Source: Daphnia carinata (taxonomy: Eukaryota > Arthropoda > Branchiopoda > Diplostraca > Daphniidae). From it: DNA of 64,000 bases. A program made the translations under genes and the position numbers. Below are positions 1 through 11,900 of the stretch, piece after piece. Within the stretch, counting starts at the first letter, position 1, and each line of letters opens with the position of its first letter. The DNA is taken from the NCBI RefSeq assembly GCF_022539665.2, contig NC_081335.1:1488001-1552000 (forward strand), written 5' to 3'. The notes below the pieces were generated by a model. The model searched no databases. It was not told the origin of the DNA and saw only the letters and a program-made list of their open reading frames with translations.

Positions 1-1702
1 ATCATCAAAGTTCTCCCTCAGTGGCTGTTCCAGCCTGCTATCCAATATCTAGTCGCTTTGGCAGTTGGCTCATTAACTGGTGATGCCATTCTTCATCTGA
101 TCCCTCATGTAAGTTTGAGAAAATGTGAGATGACGCTATCTACGGTTTAATTTTTCTTTATCTGATTGCCCAGGCATTTACAGCTCACGAAGTTCACCGA
201 CACGCTGAATCTTATATTAATGCAACTTCCCATGTCCATGCTGACCATTCCGAGTCGCACCAGGAACCCCATGTTGAACATGGACATGATTCGTTGGTTA
301 TTTGGAGAGGAGTTGTTGTCCTTGCGGTGTTGGTTGTCTTTTTTATCGTTGAGCGTTTATTAAATATTTTTGGCGAATGGCGACAACGGCTTCAATCGAC
401 CAAACAGGTAACTCACCTGCCTGCCGTTTTGAAATCAGAAAGCCTCTATCGTTTTTGTGTTCTGTCAACAGGTCGATAAAGTAGTGCATTTGCTGTCTGG
501 ATCGAGTAAGATGGTGGGTGAAAAACTATGTCGGCACCATCGGCACAGTCATCAAGGTCATAAGAATCATCAACATCAAGATAGTGCAACGGGCACAAGG
601 GAAGGGGATCAACATTTATTGGAGCCTAGAGCTAGCGATACAACTCATGGGGAGCCTGACGCAGACCTCCTAGTCAGCTGCGTCAAGGAAGTCACATTTC
701 TAAATAACGGAGAAGAAGATTGTACCGACAAAGTGGCAGCAGAAGATTGTTCTCAACAGAAAGACAAGCAAAATGGCTGCTCCGAATGGCAAGGCCTTGT
801 GGTTGGTAAACCACTCATTTATTGTGCATCTCATGAAATTTGCGATGGCAGCAATGCCACCACGTCAGCACCTGAAAATCAACGATTGCCGGAATCCTTT
901 CAATCCGAGCATTTAGTAAGCGTCAAGCCTAAAGGATCTAACGGTTCGCTAGCAGGCCCGGTGGAGGAAATGTCTAGCAACCGTCAGTCAGATTCGCTAA
1001 CTGTTTTCATTTCTGAACACCATACATCACACCATGGCCATTCCCACTCTCATGGGCACATTCACGCCCGTCCACACGGCGTTGCCTCGCTTGCGTGGCT
1101 TGTCCTCGCGGGAGATGGAATGCATAATTTATCGGACGGCTTAGCTATAGGAGCTGCGTTTGCTGCCAGCATAACTGGTGGTTTTACTACAGCGATTGCA
1201 GTACTGTGTCACGAACTTCCTCATGAGCTTGGTAGAAGGTTAACAATTATGATTCATTTTACATTTACTGATAAATCAACATTTGATAATAGGGGATTTT
1301 GCTGTACTCCTGAAAGCTGGAATGACCATTAAGCAAGCTATGATTTGCAACCTGATCTCGTCATTCCTCTGCCTGTTGGGGGTGCTCGTAGGACTAGCTA
1401 TCGGATCTGCGCACAACACCGCTCCTTGGATATTTGCCGCTACAGGGGGGATGTTTCTGTACATTGCCCTCGTCGATATGGTATTTAATGGAAACTTTTT
1501 TCCTTGAAAACCAGATAGTCACGATTAATTTCATTCGTCTATTTCAAAGATGCCAGAGTTAAATGGACATTCTGGGAAACACCGTTCGGCCTTTTTGCAG
1601 TTATTGCTTCAACTATTCGGTCTATTAAGTGGATTTGCCATTATGCTTACTATCGCCCTATATGAACATGATCTCAGTGAGATGTTACAATCGTTTCTTT
1701 GA
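1..1702 (+). CDS. foi-like: LIV-1 family zinc transporter (ZIP6/ZIP10-like, fear-of-intimacy type), 3' part
   Basis: Coding exons are 1-108, 174-407, 472-1231, 1293-1480 and 1550-1702 (stop 1700-1702); phases match at every junction and introns are 60-70 nt. The 5' end lies outside the window, and 480 residues are visible. The product should move zinc into the cytosol across the plasma or an organelle membrane. Exon 1 encodes the transmembrane segment ending LIPH. Exon 2 carries a His-rich stretch and another hydrophobic helix. Exon 3 holds a long cytoplasmic loop with His clusters ([15 protein letters not shown], then [12 protein letters not shown]). The LIV-1 metal motif HELPHELGD spans the exon 3/4 junction, and the metal-binding helix reads [17 protein letters not shown]. 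The C-terminal helices follow. [18 protein letters not shown] is near identical to animal ZIP6/ZIP10. Family call is firm; the exact paralogue is inference. Confidence 0.93.
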
Positions 1703-1963
1703 GTGCGCGTGAAACAAGGGTAAGGAACTAAAACCACTTTGCTTGTAACATATGCTTTTCCACATGCCATATTTTTTGGTAGCGGACGAATAGAAAAAAG
1801 AGGCTGTACTCAATTAATTATGTTCATTGTGACGTGTTCTAATATGCACATTATTTGACAAGGAAATCAGACTGTTCTCGTGTTATTTTCCGTTTCATAC
1901 ATGCCACATGTTTCAAAGAAAAAAAATTTTTGACACATTAGACTTGCTTAATTGTAAATAATT
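1703..1963. other. Convergent intergenic gap between ZIP and STRAD genes
   Basis: A 261-bp A/T-rich spacer separates two stop codons that face each other. It must hold both 3' UTRs, and I saw no classic AATAAA for either gene here, so the 3' ends may use variant signals or overlap. Confidence 0.6.
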
Positions 1964-3257
1964 TTAGTCGTAAAAATCCCAAGTCATTGAATCGTCCGAA
2001 AAACGCTGATCTTCGTCGTCGGGGATGGAGTAAGCTGCCGATTCTAATTCGGCGTTCTTCCCTATGGTAGGGATGCAGGTTAAGCACTCAAGCCAATTGG
2101 CTATTGAGCCTTTTCGTATAGATTGAATGAATGGATGCTTTAGTAACTGAGTCGAACCCGGTCTAAGGCCAGGGTCAAGCTGTACACAAAGCATCGTGAA
2201 GCGGTGAAAAGATCGAGAAAAAGTTCGCTGGTAGGCAGCTTCTAGTCGTGCGTCAATGTTGCTGCAAGCTGTGACTCCATCGAAAACCCCAGAGTCGGCT
2301 GGTTGGTTAGGTAGAATAATTCTGTGTTCAGGGGGTGGGACGGTGGTACAGTCCCATATTTGAGGAGGTGGTCCATTGAGCTTATTGATGAGCAATTGAG
2401 TCGATGGTAAATCGACAAAAGGTGCAATACCATTTGCCAGTTCACAAGCTGTTATCCCAACACTGTAAATGTCTGATTTTTCACAATAACCACGTAAATT
2501 CTGCTGGAGCACCTCAGGACTCAACCAGCAAAAGTTCTGTTCCGCGTCGATTGGGTAGTCGAAAACGGCCGTTTGCCAACGCCCTTTCTCGACAATGCAA
2601 TATGCATCTCTTAAACCAGTTAACAGGACTTGACCTTTTGATGATATCAAAATATGACTGGCCTTGACGCTTCTATGAATGTAGCCTTTGGAGTGTAAAT
2701 ATACAAGGGCTTGTAGAACATCACGCAAAATCCCTGCGATGACGATTTCTGGGAATCCGTTGATAAAATGTGTCTGAATGAGATCCAAAGCCGAGCCATA
2801 GTTAACTAGGGGGGTGACGATGCACAAGCTGTGTCCAATAACAAAACTGTCAATACAAGCCAGCAGATTTTCATGATTCAAGTTCCTCATCAACCATATT
2901 TCCTGCAAACAAAATGACAATTGTAGTTAACGTTGATAAACTGATATATGAGAACATACTTTTAGAAAACGACAAATCTCTTTCCGACAATCCTCCAGGT
3001 TATATTTTCTCACTGCCAAAAGAGAACAATCAGATTTCTGTGTGCTTTTCTTTGTGGCCAACAGTACAATCCCAGAATCAAAACATTGGGCAAATGATTT
3101 TATGATATTATATGCATCAAGTTGGCCAGCTTCATCAACGGGTTCACTTTTGGCTATTTCACCCTGATTAATAAGTAAGTTAGTTTTCTTGATTACAGGA
3201 TCAGATGGGAAAACATACCTCTATAATCCATCCATCGGGTTGATCAGAGGTGGCCAT
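1964..3257 (-). CDS. Stlk-like: STE20-related adaptor pseudokinase (STRAD)
   Basis: Exons on the minus strand are 3257-3219, 3163-2960 and 2902-1964 (stop 1966-1964), about 393 residues. Exon 1 is 13 codons starting MATSDQPDGWIIE. STRAD is the catalytically dead partner that activates LKB1 together with MO25 in the AMPK/polarity pathway. The beta3 segment reads LAVRKYNLED, the catalytic loop is IHRSVKASHILI (HRS instead of HRD), and the DFG position reads GLR, so it is a pseudokinase. Segments KSDIYSVGITACELANG and WLSPEVLQQNLRGY match vertebrate STRAD closely. The protein ends TWDFYD, a WxF motif near the C-terminus like the WEF that docks into MO25. The first ATG is chosen by splice phase; a further 5' exon is not excluded. 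Confidence 0.92.
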
Positions 3258-4092
3258 TTCATGACGTTGATAACAGAACCAGCACCAACATCCAGGACTG
3301 TAAAGGAAATCAAACAATATACTTTATTTCTAGGTAAAATTCGTTTTAACAAATTGCACCAGTAAGACATTTCAGAATGAGACACCAAATTGCTATTGTT
3401 TGATGTCACTTCACAATTGGAAGCTAAAACTTAGTTGAAGTGAAAATTCAAGCAATGCATAAAATTATTTATTACCTGACGAATTAGTAATAATAATCTT
3501 AAAGCATTTATGCTTTACGCGGTCGAAGTATTTAAAATTGTTTCCTAATAGAAACACTTTTTAAAATATACTCTCCCCTCCTCCATAGCCTGCAGAAAAA
3601 CCGTCTGCCATACCTCCCATTTTGTCAAGGTTGAACGTTGTCTCGTCAACGAGTTAGAAATAATGCGAGAGGAAGAGACAGCAAACTTTCATCGTTCGTG
3701 CCCCTGTTGGGGTTGGGTATAGGTAATACACGCAGGGTGATAAGAAAAGGTGTTTTTCCTTTCTTTTTTCCATTCTTTTTCTTTTTTTTTCCTTTTCCTT
3801 TGCACAAGCAAGTAGCTTACCTTTGCCGGCAGAGGCTTAGCTAAATGATTCATTCGTTTTTGGTGGTGGTCGAAATCGGCCGCAACACGTTCTCTGCTTC
3901 CTCGAACTCGTTGAAATTTCGATAGTCAGAATATTAGTCTGATTACTCTGTTGTTATAGCTAAAGTAATGTTAAAATACTCAATTTGATACTTTTGAGTA
4001 CTGTCCAATTAAATTTGACGATTACTAGTTATCGAAGGAGTGCGGGACGTTCCACGGCCGTAGAACACCATCACGACGACTTTGAGAGAAAG
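3258..4092. promoter_or_regulatory. Divergent spacer between STRAD and orb-like genes
   Basis: The two genes are transcribed away from each other and their start codons are 835 bp apart. The stretch should hold both promoters and 5' UTRs. It contains a pyrimidine tract near 3757-3800. I could not identify a convincing TATA box or initiator, so the promoter role rests on position only. Confidence 0.4.
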
Positions 4093-6989
4093 ATGCCCAG
4101 TTTTCCTCAAGTAAGCTCCGCCTGAATTGATCCCTTGTTTTATTTAATGCTGTGTCGTGTCTGTCTTTGGTTCAGTGTGAATTCGTAAGTATAAGATTGT
4201 GCGAGGTCGTTGGTGATCTGGCGAGGCATGGTAAACTGAGAAACTTTGCTGAAGAGATATGGCTAGTCCGGAAATTGGGCAACCCATGCTTCTGTTTCCC
4301 TTTCGACAAAGTTTAAACCGTTAGAAATTGTGCAAATTCCTAAGCGTATCCTTTTTTTCACTGTCAATCGTAGTTAGGGCTCGGTAGCGATCCATCAGTC
4401 GATTTGGGATTTGGTCTCAACCTTAGTCGCTTGTGTGGGACGAATTCGAACGGCAATCAACAAGTCCAATCTGTACAATCTAGCAACGGAACAAATAGTA
4501 GTGGCACTATGGGTGAAGCCACCAACTTGGAAATTATGCAGCGAATTAACGCCATGTTGGAGAATAGCCTAGACCTCAGCAACCTCACGGGAGAGGTTGC
4601 ATCCAAACGCAACTATTCTGGTAATTTTACTTCTTTTAATACCGACTGAAGAGATTTTTACAACTCACGTTTTTCAAGACTCCCTATCGATGTCGGATTT
4701 ATTTTCTGGATTTGCATCCAACGGAAACAATGGAAATCAGATTGTGCCCCAGCAAGACGACGTTTTGGCCAATCTGTTGCAGCAACATCAGCTGAACCAA
4801 GCTTTGAAGCAACACCAACTGGAGCAACAAAATCAAATGAAATCTTTCAGCCCGTCATCGCTGTTTCTTAACAAGGTACTGGTTAATTGCTTTTACTTGC
4901 ATTATTTCCCTGTTACTGACTTTATTGGGATTCTAGAATGAAGGCCAATCAATGAATAAGTTAATCCCAAATTCCTCCAACAACAATCAGCCATCGCAAC
5001 GATCTATGTCGTTAAGCCAACATAGACAGTCGATGGCTAGCTCGGGATTGGGAGACTCACCTACGTCTTCGGCCTCATCACCCGTTGCTAATGGCCAACC
5101 ACGTACGACTCGTTCACAATCGACTGGTGGATTTAGCAGCTCTATGCAACCTGGAATTCACTCAACGCCCACGTCATGTTGCCGTCCTATTCGTGGGACT
5201 TCTCTATTTAGGTAAAGATTGGCGTACGCAATGTATTTCATGCTCTTTTTTGTCTCGTTAAACTAATTCTTTTGTTTGTAGGGACTCGAGCAGCCCAACT
5301 TTGGAACAGGTTTTGTTGATGGGTTGCCAACGTGGGCACGATGGCCAAGGTACTTCGCCTGCCGAATCGGATCTTTCCATGCTTAGTTCGTCAGGCATTT
5401 CAAGTGTTGAATCTTCACTTACTGAGTTAATGGTACGTTACTATTCTCATTTGTTACTGAAATGTCATAACGATTCAAACAATGCTGATTTACAGCAAAG
5501 CCTCAACATGTCCGGAAGTAGTAACTCGGGCGTATCACCACCGAGTGTCAACCCGTTTTCCAACCAAGGATTGCAGCAACAACTTAGCTATCAGCAACAG
5601 CAGGCATTGCAGAATAGCAAACTACAGGCGGCTTTGCAACAGAACGGGTTGGCCCAACTTGGCAGCCTAACTGGAAATGATATGAGCCCGCAAAGTTTGC
5701 AAACACTGCAAACAAATCTCCAGAACCTTCAGGAACTGGCCAATCTTCAAAATCTTCAAGCCTGGCAAAATCTCCGCAATCTTCAAAGCCTTCAGGCAAT
5801 AAGAATGCGTGTGAAGACTATATTATCGTATCCTTTACACTTCTTTATACAATAGGCTATAGCCGGGAATGCAAATGGGCTGTCTTCTTTGCTGGGTGGA
5901 ACTCCTGGCAGTGGGGTGGATCGCAATGCTTTAAATGCAGTAGAGTCAGCCTTGCAGTCGTCTTGGTCACCCTCAATGAGTGCTGCTGCTCTAGGTTTGG
6001 GTACGGGATCGTTTAATACCCCTGGTCAGACGGATGGTAACAGTAACCTGGAACGGGCTGCTCGTATGTACCGGAATGCTGCATCCCTTTGCGAGCCTAC
6101 CTGTACTTGGAGTGGTCATCTTCCACCCCGCACTTACAAGAACGCAACTTATTCGTGCAAGGTGTTTTTGGGTGGCGTTCCATGGGACATCACTGAAGTA
6201 TCGCTCACCAACGCTTTCAAGCAATTCGGTTCGATCAAGGTGGAATGGCCCGGCAAGGACAACGTGGCCAATCCCCCGAAGGGCTACGTCTACATCATTT
6301 TTGACAACGAGAAGCATGTCAAGTCTCTACTCCAAGCTTGCACGCACGACTACAGCAATGGTGGTAGCTGGTACTACAAGATCTCTTCTCGTCGCATGCG
6401 TTCGAAGGAGGTGCAGGTTATTCCCTGGATGCTTAGCGACAGCAACTACGTCCGTTCGCCGACTCAGCGTTTGGACCCTCAAAAAACCGTTTTCGTCGGC
6501 GCATTGCATGGAATGCTTAACGCTGAAGGATTGGCGCACATTATGAACGACCTTTTTGGCGGTGTCCTGTATGCTGGAATTGACACGGACAAATTCAAAT
6601 ATCCGATCGGTTCAGGTCGTGTGACATTCAACAACAATCGCTCTTACATGAAGGCCGTGGCTGCTGCGTTCATCGAGATCAAGACTCCCAAGTTCACCAA
6701 AAAGGTTCAAGTTGATCCGTATTTGGAGGACTCGCTTTGCGCCACTTGCGGCGTCCAGCAAGGCCCGTACTTCTGTCGCGATCTTGCTTGTTTCAAGTAT
6801 TTCTGTCGCTCGTGCTGGCAATGGCAACACAATTCGGATCTGGTGAAGCACCACCGCCCATTGATGCGTCATTACAAAGGTGCTGGAAACGTCAACGGGT
6901 CAAATGGATCGCCAGTAAATAACGCCTCTTCCCCTATTGCTCATCAAAACCAACAAACTCCTGATCTTCCTCAACCGGACAGTATCTAA
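4093..6989 (+). CDS. orb: Cytoplasmic polyadenylation element-binding protein, CPEB1/orb type
   Basis: Exons are 4093-4110, 4374-4620, 4679-4875, 4937-5211, 5282-5432, 5496-5795 (or to 5810) and 5856-6989, giving about 773 residues. The first exon encodes only MPSFPQ. CPEB binds U-rich elements in 3' UTRs and controls poly(A) tail length and translation, classically in oocytes. The N-terminal half is Gln/Asn/Ser-rich with runs such as [14 protein letters not shown] and looks disordered. The C-terminal half has two RRMs ([12 protein letters not shown]...; [18 protein letters not shown]...) and a ZZ-type zinc domain ([28 protein letters not shown]). [23 protein letters not shown] and [12 protein letters not shown] are CPEB1/orb signatures, not CPEB2-4/orb2. 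Exon 6 has an ambiguous donor (see findings). Confidence 0.94.
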
Positions 6990-8326
6990 GTATTCCATTT
7001 TTCTTTGCCTCTGACAGTATTGGCAGACCATCGAACAATTTAATCTCTTACTGAGAACTCAGCCTTGATTTTTTTTAAGCAAGCCATTCTTTGATGAATT
7101 TTCACGGAAGTTTAAAGCTTTTTTGTTAGCTCTTGAAGATCTTAATGATTTAAGTATTTTTCTTGAATTAGTGTATCTTTAATGAATTTTCTGCTCCATT
7201 CTTAATTGAAACGATCTCGTCGAGGGGATTTGTATTTGCAGCCTTTTTTTTTTTTTTTTTTTCTTAATAATCTTATGTGTAGGCGGCTATATTCAAAACC
7301 ATGATTTCAAATTATTCATAGTATTATCTCGAGTATATTTTTTTTTCTTAAATGGAAACATTTTCCTGAAACAAATGGTAAAATGTTCTCTGCAACCAGC
7401 CTTTACGTTTTTAAACGCTTAGATTCTCATGCCGCCTTTCACGATATTTTCCCGGCCGCCTAATTTTTCTTAATTTTTTTTCTTTTTTTTTTTTTGAATC
7501 TTTATAGTTCTTAAAAAAAAATTAGTTGCTTGCAAACAAAGGGCACATTTTACAGATCGTGGCATTCTCCGCTACATCTTTTTCAGATTCTCCCATGGTA
7601 ATTTCTTAGTTATTCTTCACAGAATCATCTACCTCGGGCTCATTTAGTATCTTAAAAATATTTGTAAATTTTCTCCGATATTGATCAGATCTTTTTCTAT
7701 ATTTCTGGATATACATTTTTCTGTTTTCTCTTCTATTGAGTATTGATATGTGTAATTTGTCAAACTCTTACCAAACATCGATTTTGTTGCGGACCTTGGA
7801 CCTCCTCTTGGCTGATGGTTTTTGTCTTACTCTCATTCCTTTTAGACAAAACTAGGAATTGTTTTGTTTTCTTGTTTTTGTTCCTTTTTGCAGAAGGTCA
7901 TAACATTTAATTTAATACAAAGTTCGAGCAGAAATTTGTCATTGTTGTTATTGCGATTCGTGATGTTGAACGTGGAAAACCACCTACGAATTTGTATGTA
8001 CTTATTTGTAGCTTACGAAGGAATGGTCACATCTCACCAGTGTGTTTTGTCTATTGGAACTCCGTAGTCGATACTTCGATGTTGACTGAATTTATTTTTG
8101 TTTGTCAGTCTGAAATAGGTTAATGGTCTTCAAGGTTGTTAGATGCAAGTAGTATTGCTCACAGCTAATGCTTTAACGGGAAATTGAAAGTCTATGGCAA
8201 TCCTTAAGTGTATTGCAATATACTTGAAGATTGTGAACAGAAAACGTATCATAGGAAAAAATGCTTTAGTTCATTTCAAGAAAGATTCTAGGCGGAAAGC
8301 CATCTGGTGGCTGTTCCCAATTAAAG

Positions 8327-8332
8327 AATAAA
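8327..8332 (+). terminator. Candidate polyadenylation signal of orb-like gene
   Basis: AATAAA lies 1.34 kb after the stop codon, with a second copy at 8399-8404. It is the first canonical hexamer I saw downstream of the gene. A long UTR fits a translationally regulated gene, but this is inference. Confidence 0.4.
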
Positions 8333-8651
8333 TATAGAAAAACATCACAGAACTCCGAATAATATCGAATAATTTATGTAAAGAATTGTCATTAGAAAAA
8401 TAAAATAATGATAAATTATCTCATTAATTTATTATGAGTTATTTACAATGAATGTTATCCACATAATGTCAAAGAAAAATCGAACTGATGTAGGTCATCG
8501 TTTCATTTATGGAATTTGCCAGCCATTTAATTAATATCCGGTCTGACACAAAAATGTTTCTATTAGTTTAGGAAAAGGAACTAGTGAAATAAGGAAAATT
8601 TGTTTTTGTAAGGAAATAATTTGGATTGCTCTACGGTCCACGCTTCTATAG

Positions 8652-8659
8652 TGACGTCA
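8652..8659. promoter_or_regulatory. Palindromic CRE-like element upstream of myosin V
   Basis: A perfect TGACGTCA octamer sits about 300 bp before the myosin V start codon. It matches the consensus for CREB/ATF bZIP factors. A single 8-mer can occur by chance, so function is inference from position. Confidence 0.3.
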
Positions 8660-8952
8660 ACAGCATCAGCTGTTGTGTTTCATTTGACAGTGAGTTTGAC
8701 TGGTGTGTGTCCGCAGTGCCGTTTCTCTCAAGGCGAGCTGACACTTACACTCTGGTCGTCTACTAACTTCTAACGGTTGTATGAAACTTTGGAACGTCAT
8801 CTTCTTCATCGTTTTCGTCACCATTAATAAGTTTCGTTATCCGGTGGTATTCCTATTTGCCTAATGTCTTGACCACTAATGTTGGAGGTGGAAGGTTGAA
8901 TTTCTAAGGGAAATTGCAAGAACCGAAACGGCTTTGTGAAAAAGAAGAAAAG

Positions 8953-11900
8953 ATGTCAACAGCCGTGCTTTATACCAAGGTTTGTTGTTTTTTTTTCGTC
9001 AAAATTCCCTAGTTGAGCCTGTGCTGCTATTGCCTTTCAAATATATCAGCTTTTTGTGTTTTTTCGAAGTATGTGATGGCAGTTTTCTATTCCTTGGTTC
9101 CATTGAAGCATGTGATATGTAACATTAGATAATTTTTCCTTTGGTTAGTATTTAGAAATCAGATACAGAAAATTTTTCAACTAATGTAAAGAAAAACCTT
9201 CAAGTATCTCTTACTATCATTTATAACGTTGTGAAAAGGACAAATTTGAACATTTAAAGCTGAGTGTAATATGAGAAAAATTTCAAAGAAAAACACAGAA
9301 AACTAATAGTTATATATTGATTCTTGATCAAATAGGTTGGAGATAGTGTATACATATTTAGGCTTCAGTGCCATAGCATTATAGTTTTTCTCGTCCACTT
9401 TTTGTAATCTGAGATTGTATTACTTTTCTGTCCTTTAGGGAGCAAAGGTATGGCTTCCTGATCCAGTGGATGTCTGGAAAATCGGGGAAATTTTAGAGGA
9501 TTTTAAATCAGATTCATTGAAGCTAGCATTAGAAACAGGAGAGGTAATTTATTTGATCTTTATAATAATGTTGAAACAATGATTACACTCTTGTTGCTTC
9601 AAATCAAAAGGAAATTCAAGTGCCGATCAAAGATATCAAAGATCTACCACCACTTCGAAATCCGGAATTTCTCATTGGAGGCAATGATTTGACATCTCTT
9701 TCTTATTTGCACGAGCCGGCGGTTTTGCATACACTAAAAGTTCGTTTCATGAACTATAACGCTATTTACACATATTGTGGTAACATTCGAGATGATACAA
9801 AGTCGGGCGAAGATTGTTCTGAGAAAAATTATTTACAGGAATCGTACTAGTGGCTATCAACCCCTACCAGGAATTGTCAATATACAGCCAAGACACAGTT
9901 TTAGCCTACAGAAATAGGAACCAATATGGCAGCTTGGACCCTCATATATTTGCGGTGGCAGAAGAGGCCTTTACCAAAATGGAACGGTAACAGATTTAGT
10001 ATATGAGTTTGTCAGGGGTTTCAAAAACACCACTGGATTAACTAGGGAAAGTCAAGACCAATCCATCATCGTCTCGGGCGAATCCGGAGCTGGCAAAACT
10101 GTGTCGGCTAAATATGCCATGCGCTATTTCGCCACGGCTGGAGGGTCAGCTACGGAAACGCAAGTGGAGCGTAAAGTTCTTGCTTCCAGCCCAATCATGG
10201 AGGTGAAATTTTCTTATTTTCACTATCCTATAGCTACCCAAGACGTGACGACTGAAATCTACACAGGCTATTGGAAATGCCAAAACCACAAGAAACGATA
10301 ATAGCTCACGGTTCGGCAAATATATTGAGTTAGGCTTCAACAAAGACTACCACATCCAAGGAGCAGGCATGCGCACTTATTTGCTAGAGAAATCGCGTGT
10401 GGTTTTTCAATCGGCTGAAGAGCGCAATTACCACATTTTCTATCAACTGTGTGCAGCATCTTCTTTACCAGAGATGGCATACCTTCAGTTACAGCACCAA
10501 GATCATTTTCTCTACACTCGCCAAGGGGGCTGTCCTTCTATAGAGGGTGTCGACGACCTGGCCGAGTTTCAAGAAACACGTCGCGCTCTGTTGCTTCTCG
10601 GCTTCAGCGAAGATCAACAGGCAGATATGTTTCGGCTGCTTGCTGGCATTTTGCATCTCGGAAACGTCACAATCGTCGATGCCGACCACGAAGGCAGTAA
10701 CATTCCTAAGACGGACACTTATTTAGCCTCGTTTTGTTCACTGGTGGGACTTGACGTGGCCTCAAGCGAAGAATTGCGCAAGTGGCTCTGCTTCCGCCAA
10801 ATCGTTAGTATGAAAGAAGTGTTTACAAAACCCATGACAAAAGCGGAAGCTTCATTTGCGCGAGATGCGTTGGCCAAGCACGTCTATTCACTACTCTTTC
10901 AAAAAATTGTTACGATGATCAACAAGTCGCTTGGCAGTGACAGCCGAGCTCATCGCTTCATTGGAGTCCTGGATATCTACGGGTTCGAGACGTTCGAATG
11001 GAACAGCTTCGAGCAGTTTTGCATTAATTATGCAAACGAAAAGTTGCAGCAACAGTTTAACCAACACGTTTTCAAATTGGAACAAGAGGAGTACGTCCGG
11101 GAGAAGATTGAATGGACCTTCATCGATTTCTACGACAACCAACCGTGCATCGATTTGATCGAGAAACCATTAGGCATCCTAGATCTGCTAGATGAAGAAT
11201 GCCGCGTACCCAAAGGTGCTGATCAGGCTTGGGTCGAGAAGCTTTACGACAAGTGTAAAAAGTATCCCCAGTTTGTCAAGCCTCGTCTTTCCAACTCGGC
11301 TTTCATCATCGTCCATTTTGCCGACCGCGTCGAGTACCAGTGCCAGGGTTTCGTAGAAAAGAATCGCGACACGGTTTTAGAAGAACAGGTACAAGTGTTG
11401 CGTAGCAGTTCCAATGGCATCGTTCGACAGCTCATTTTGGATGAAGAGACCATCGTCGGTGGCCGTTCGCCTTCGGCAGCTGCAGCAGGATCACGTAGTG
11501 TCGTTGGGACAGTTCCTCGAGGAGGTGGCAGCTTAATGGTTCCAGGAGCTGGATCTGGTAGACAGTCTAACACGATGACGAAACAGAATCGTCGAACTGT
11601 AGGCTCGCAATTTCGGGAATCATTGACACTATTGATGAACACTTTAAATGCTACGACTCCACATTATGTCCGATGTATCAAACCTAACGATTCCAAAGAA
11701 TCTTTTGTTTTCGAACCACGCCGAGCTGTCCAGCAACTCCGAGGTACTTTAATTCAAAGTTTAAATATCCTGTGATCTGATTCTGAGTTGTACACATTTT
11801 TTATTAGCTTGTGGTGTATTGGAGACGGTACGGATCAGTGCGGCTGGATTCCCCTCACGATTGACATATGAAGAATTTATAGTTCGATATCGAGTTCTCT

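Larger units (their letters stand above)
6990..8952 (+). other. orb-like 3' UTR and myosin V upstream region
   Basis: No recognisable coding exon. The first part, to about 8350, is rich in T-tracts (for example near 7244-7262 and 7476-7495) and probably forms a long 3' UTR of the CPEB gene ending at the poly(A) signals at 8327-8332 or 8399-8404. The remainder, up to the myosin V start codon at 8953, should contain that gene's promoter and 5' UTR. Confidence 0.5.
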
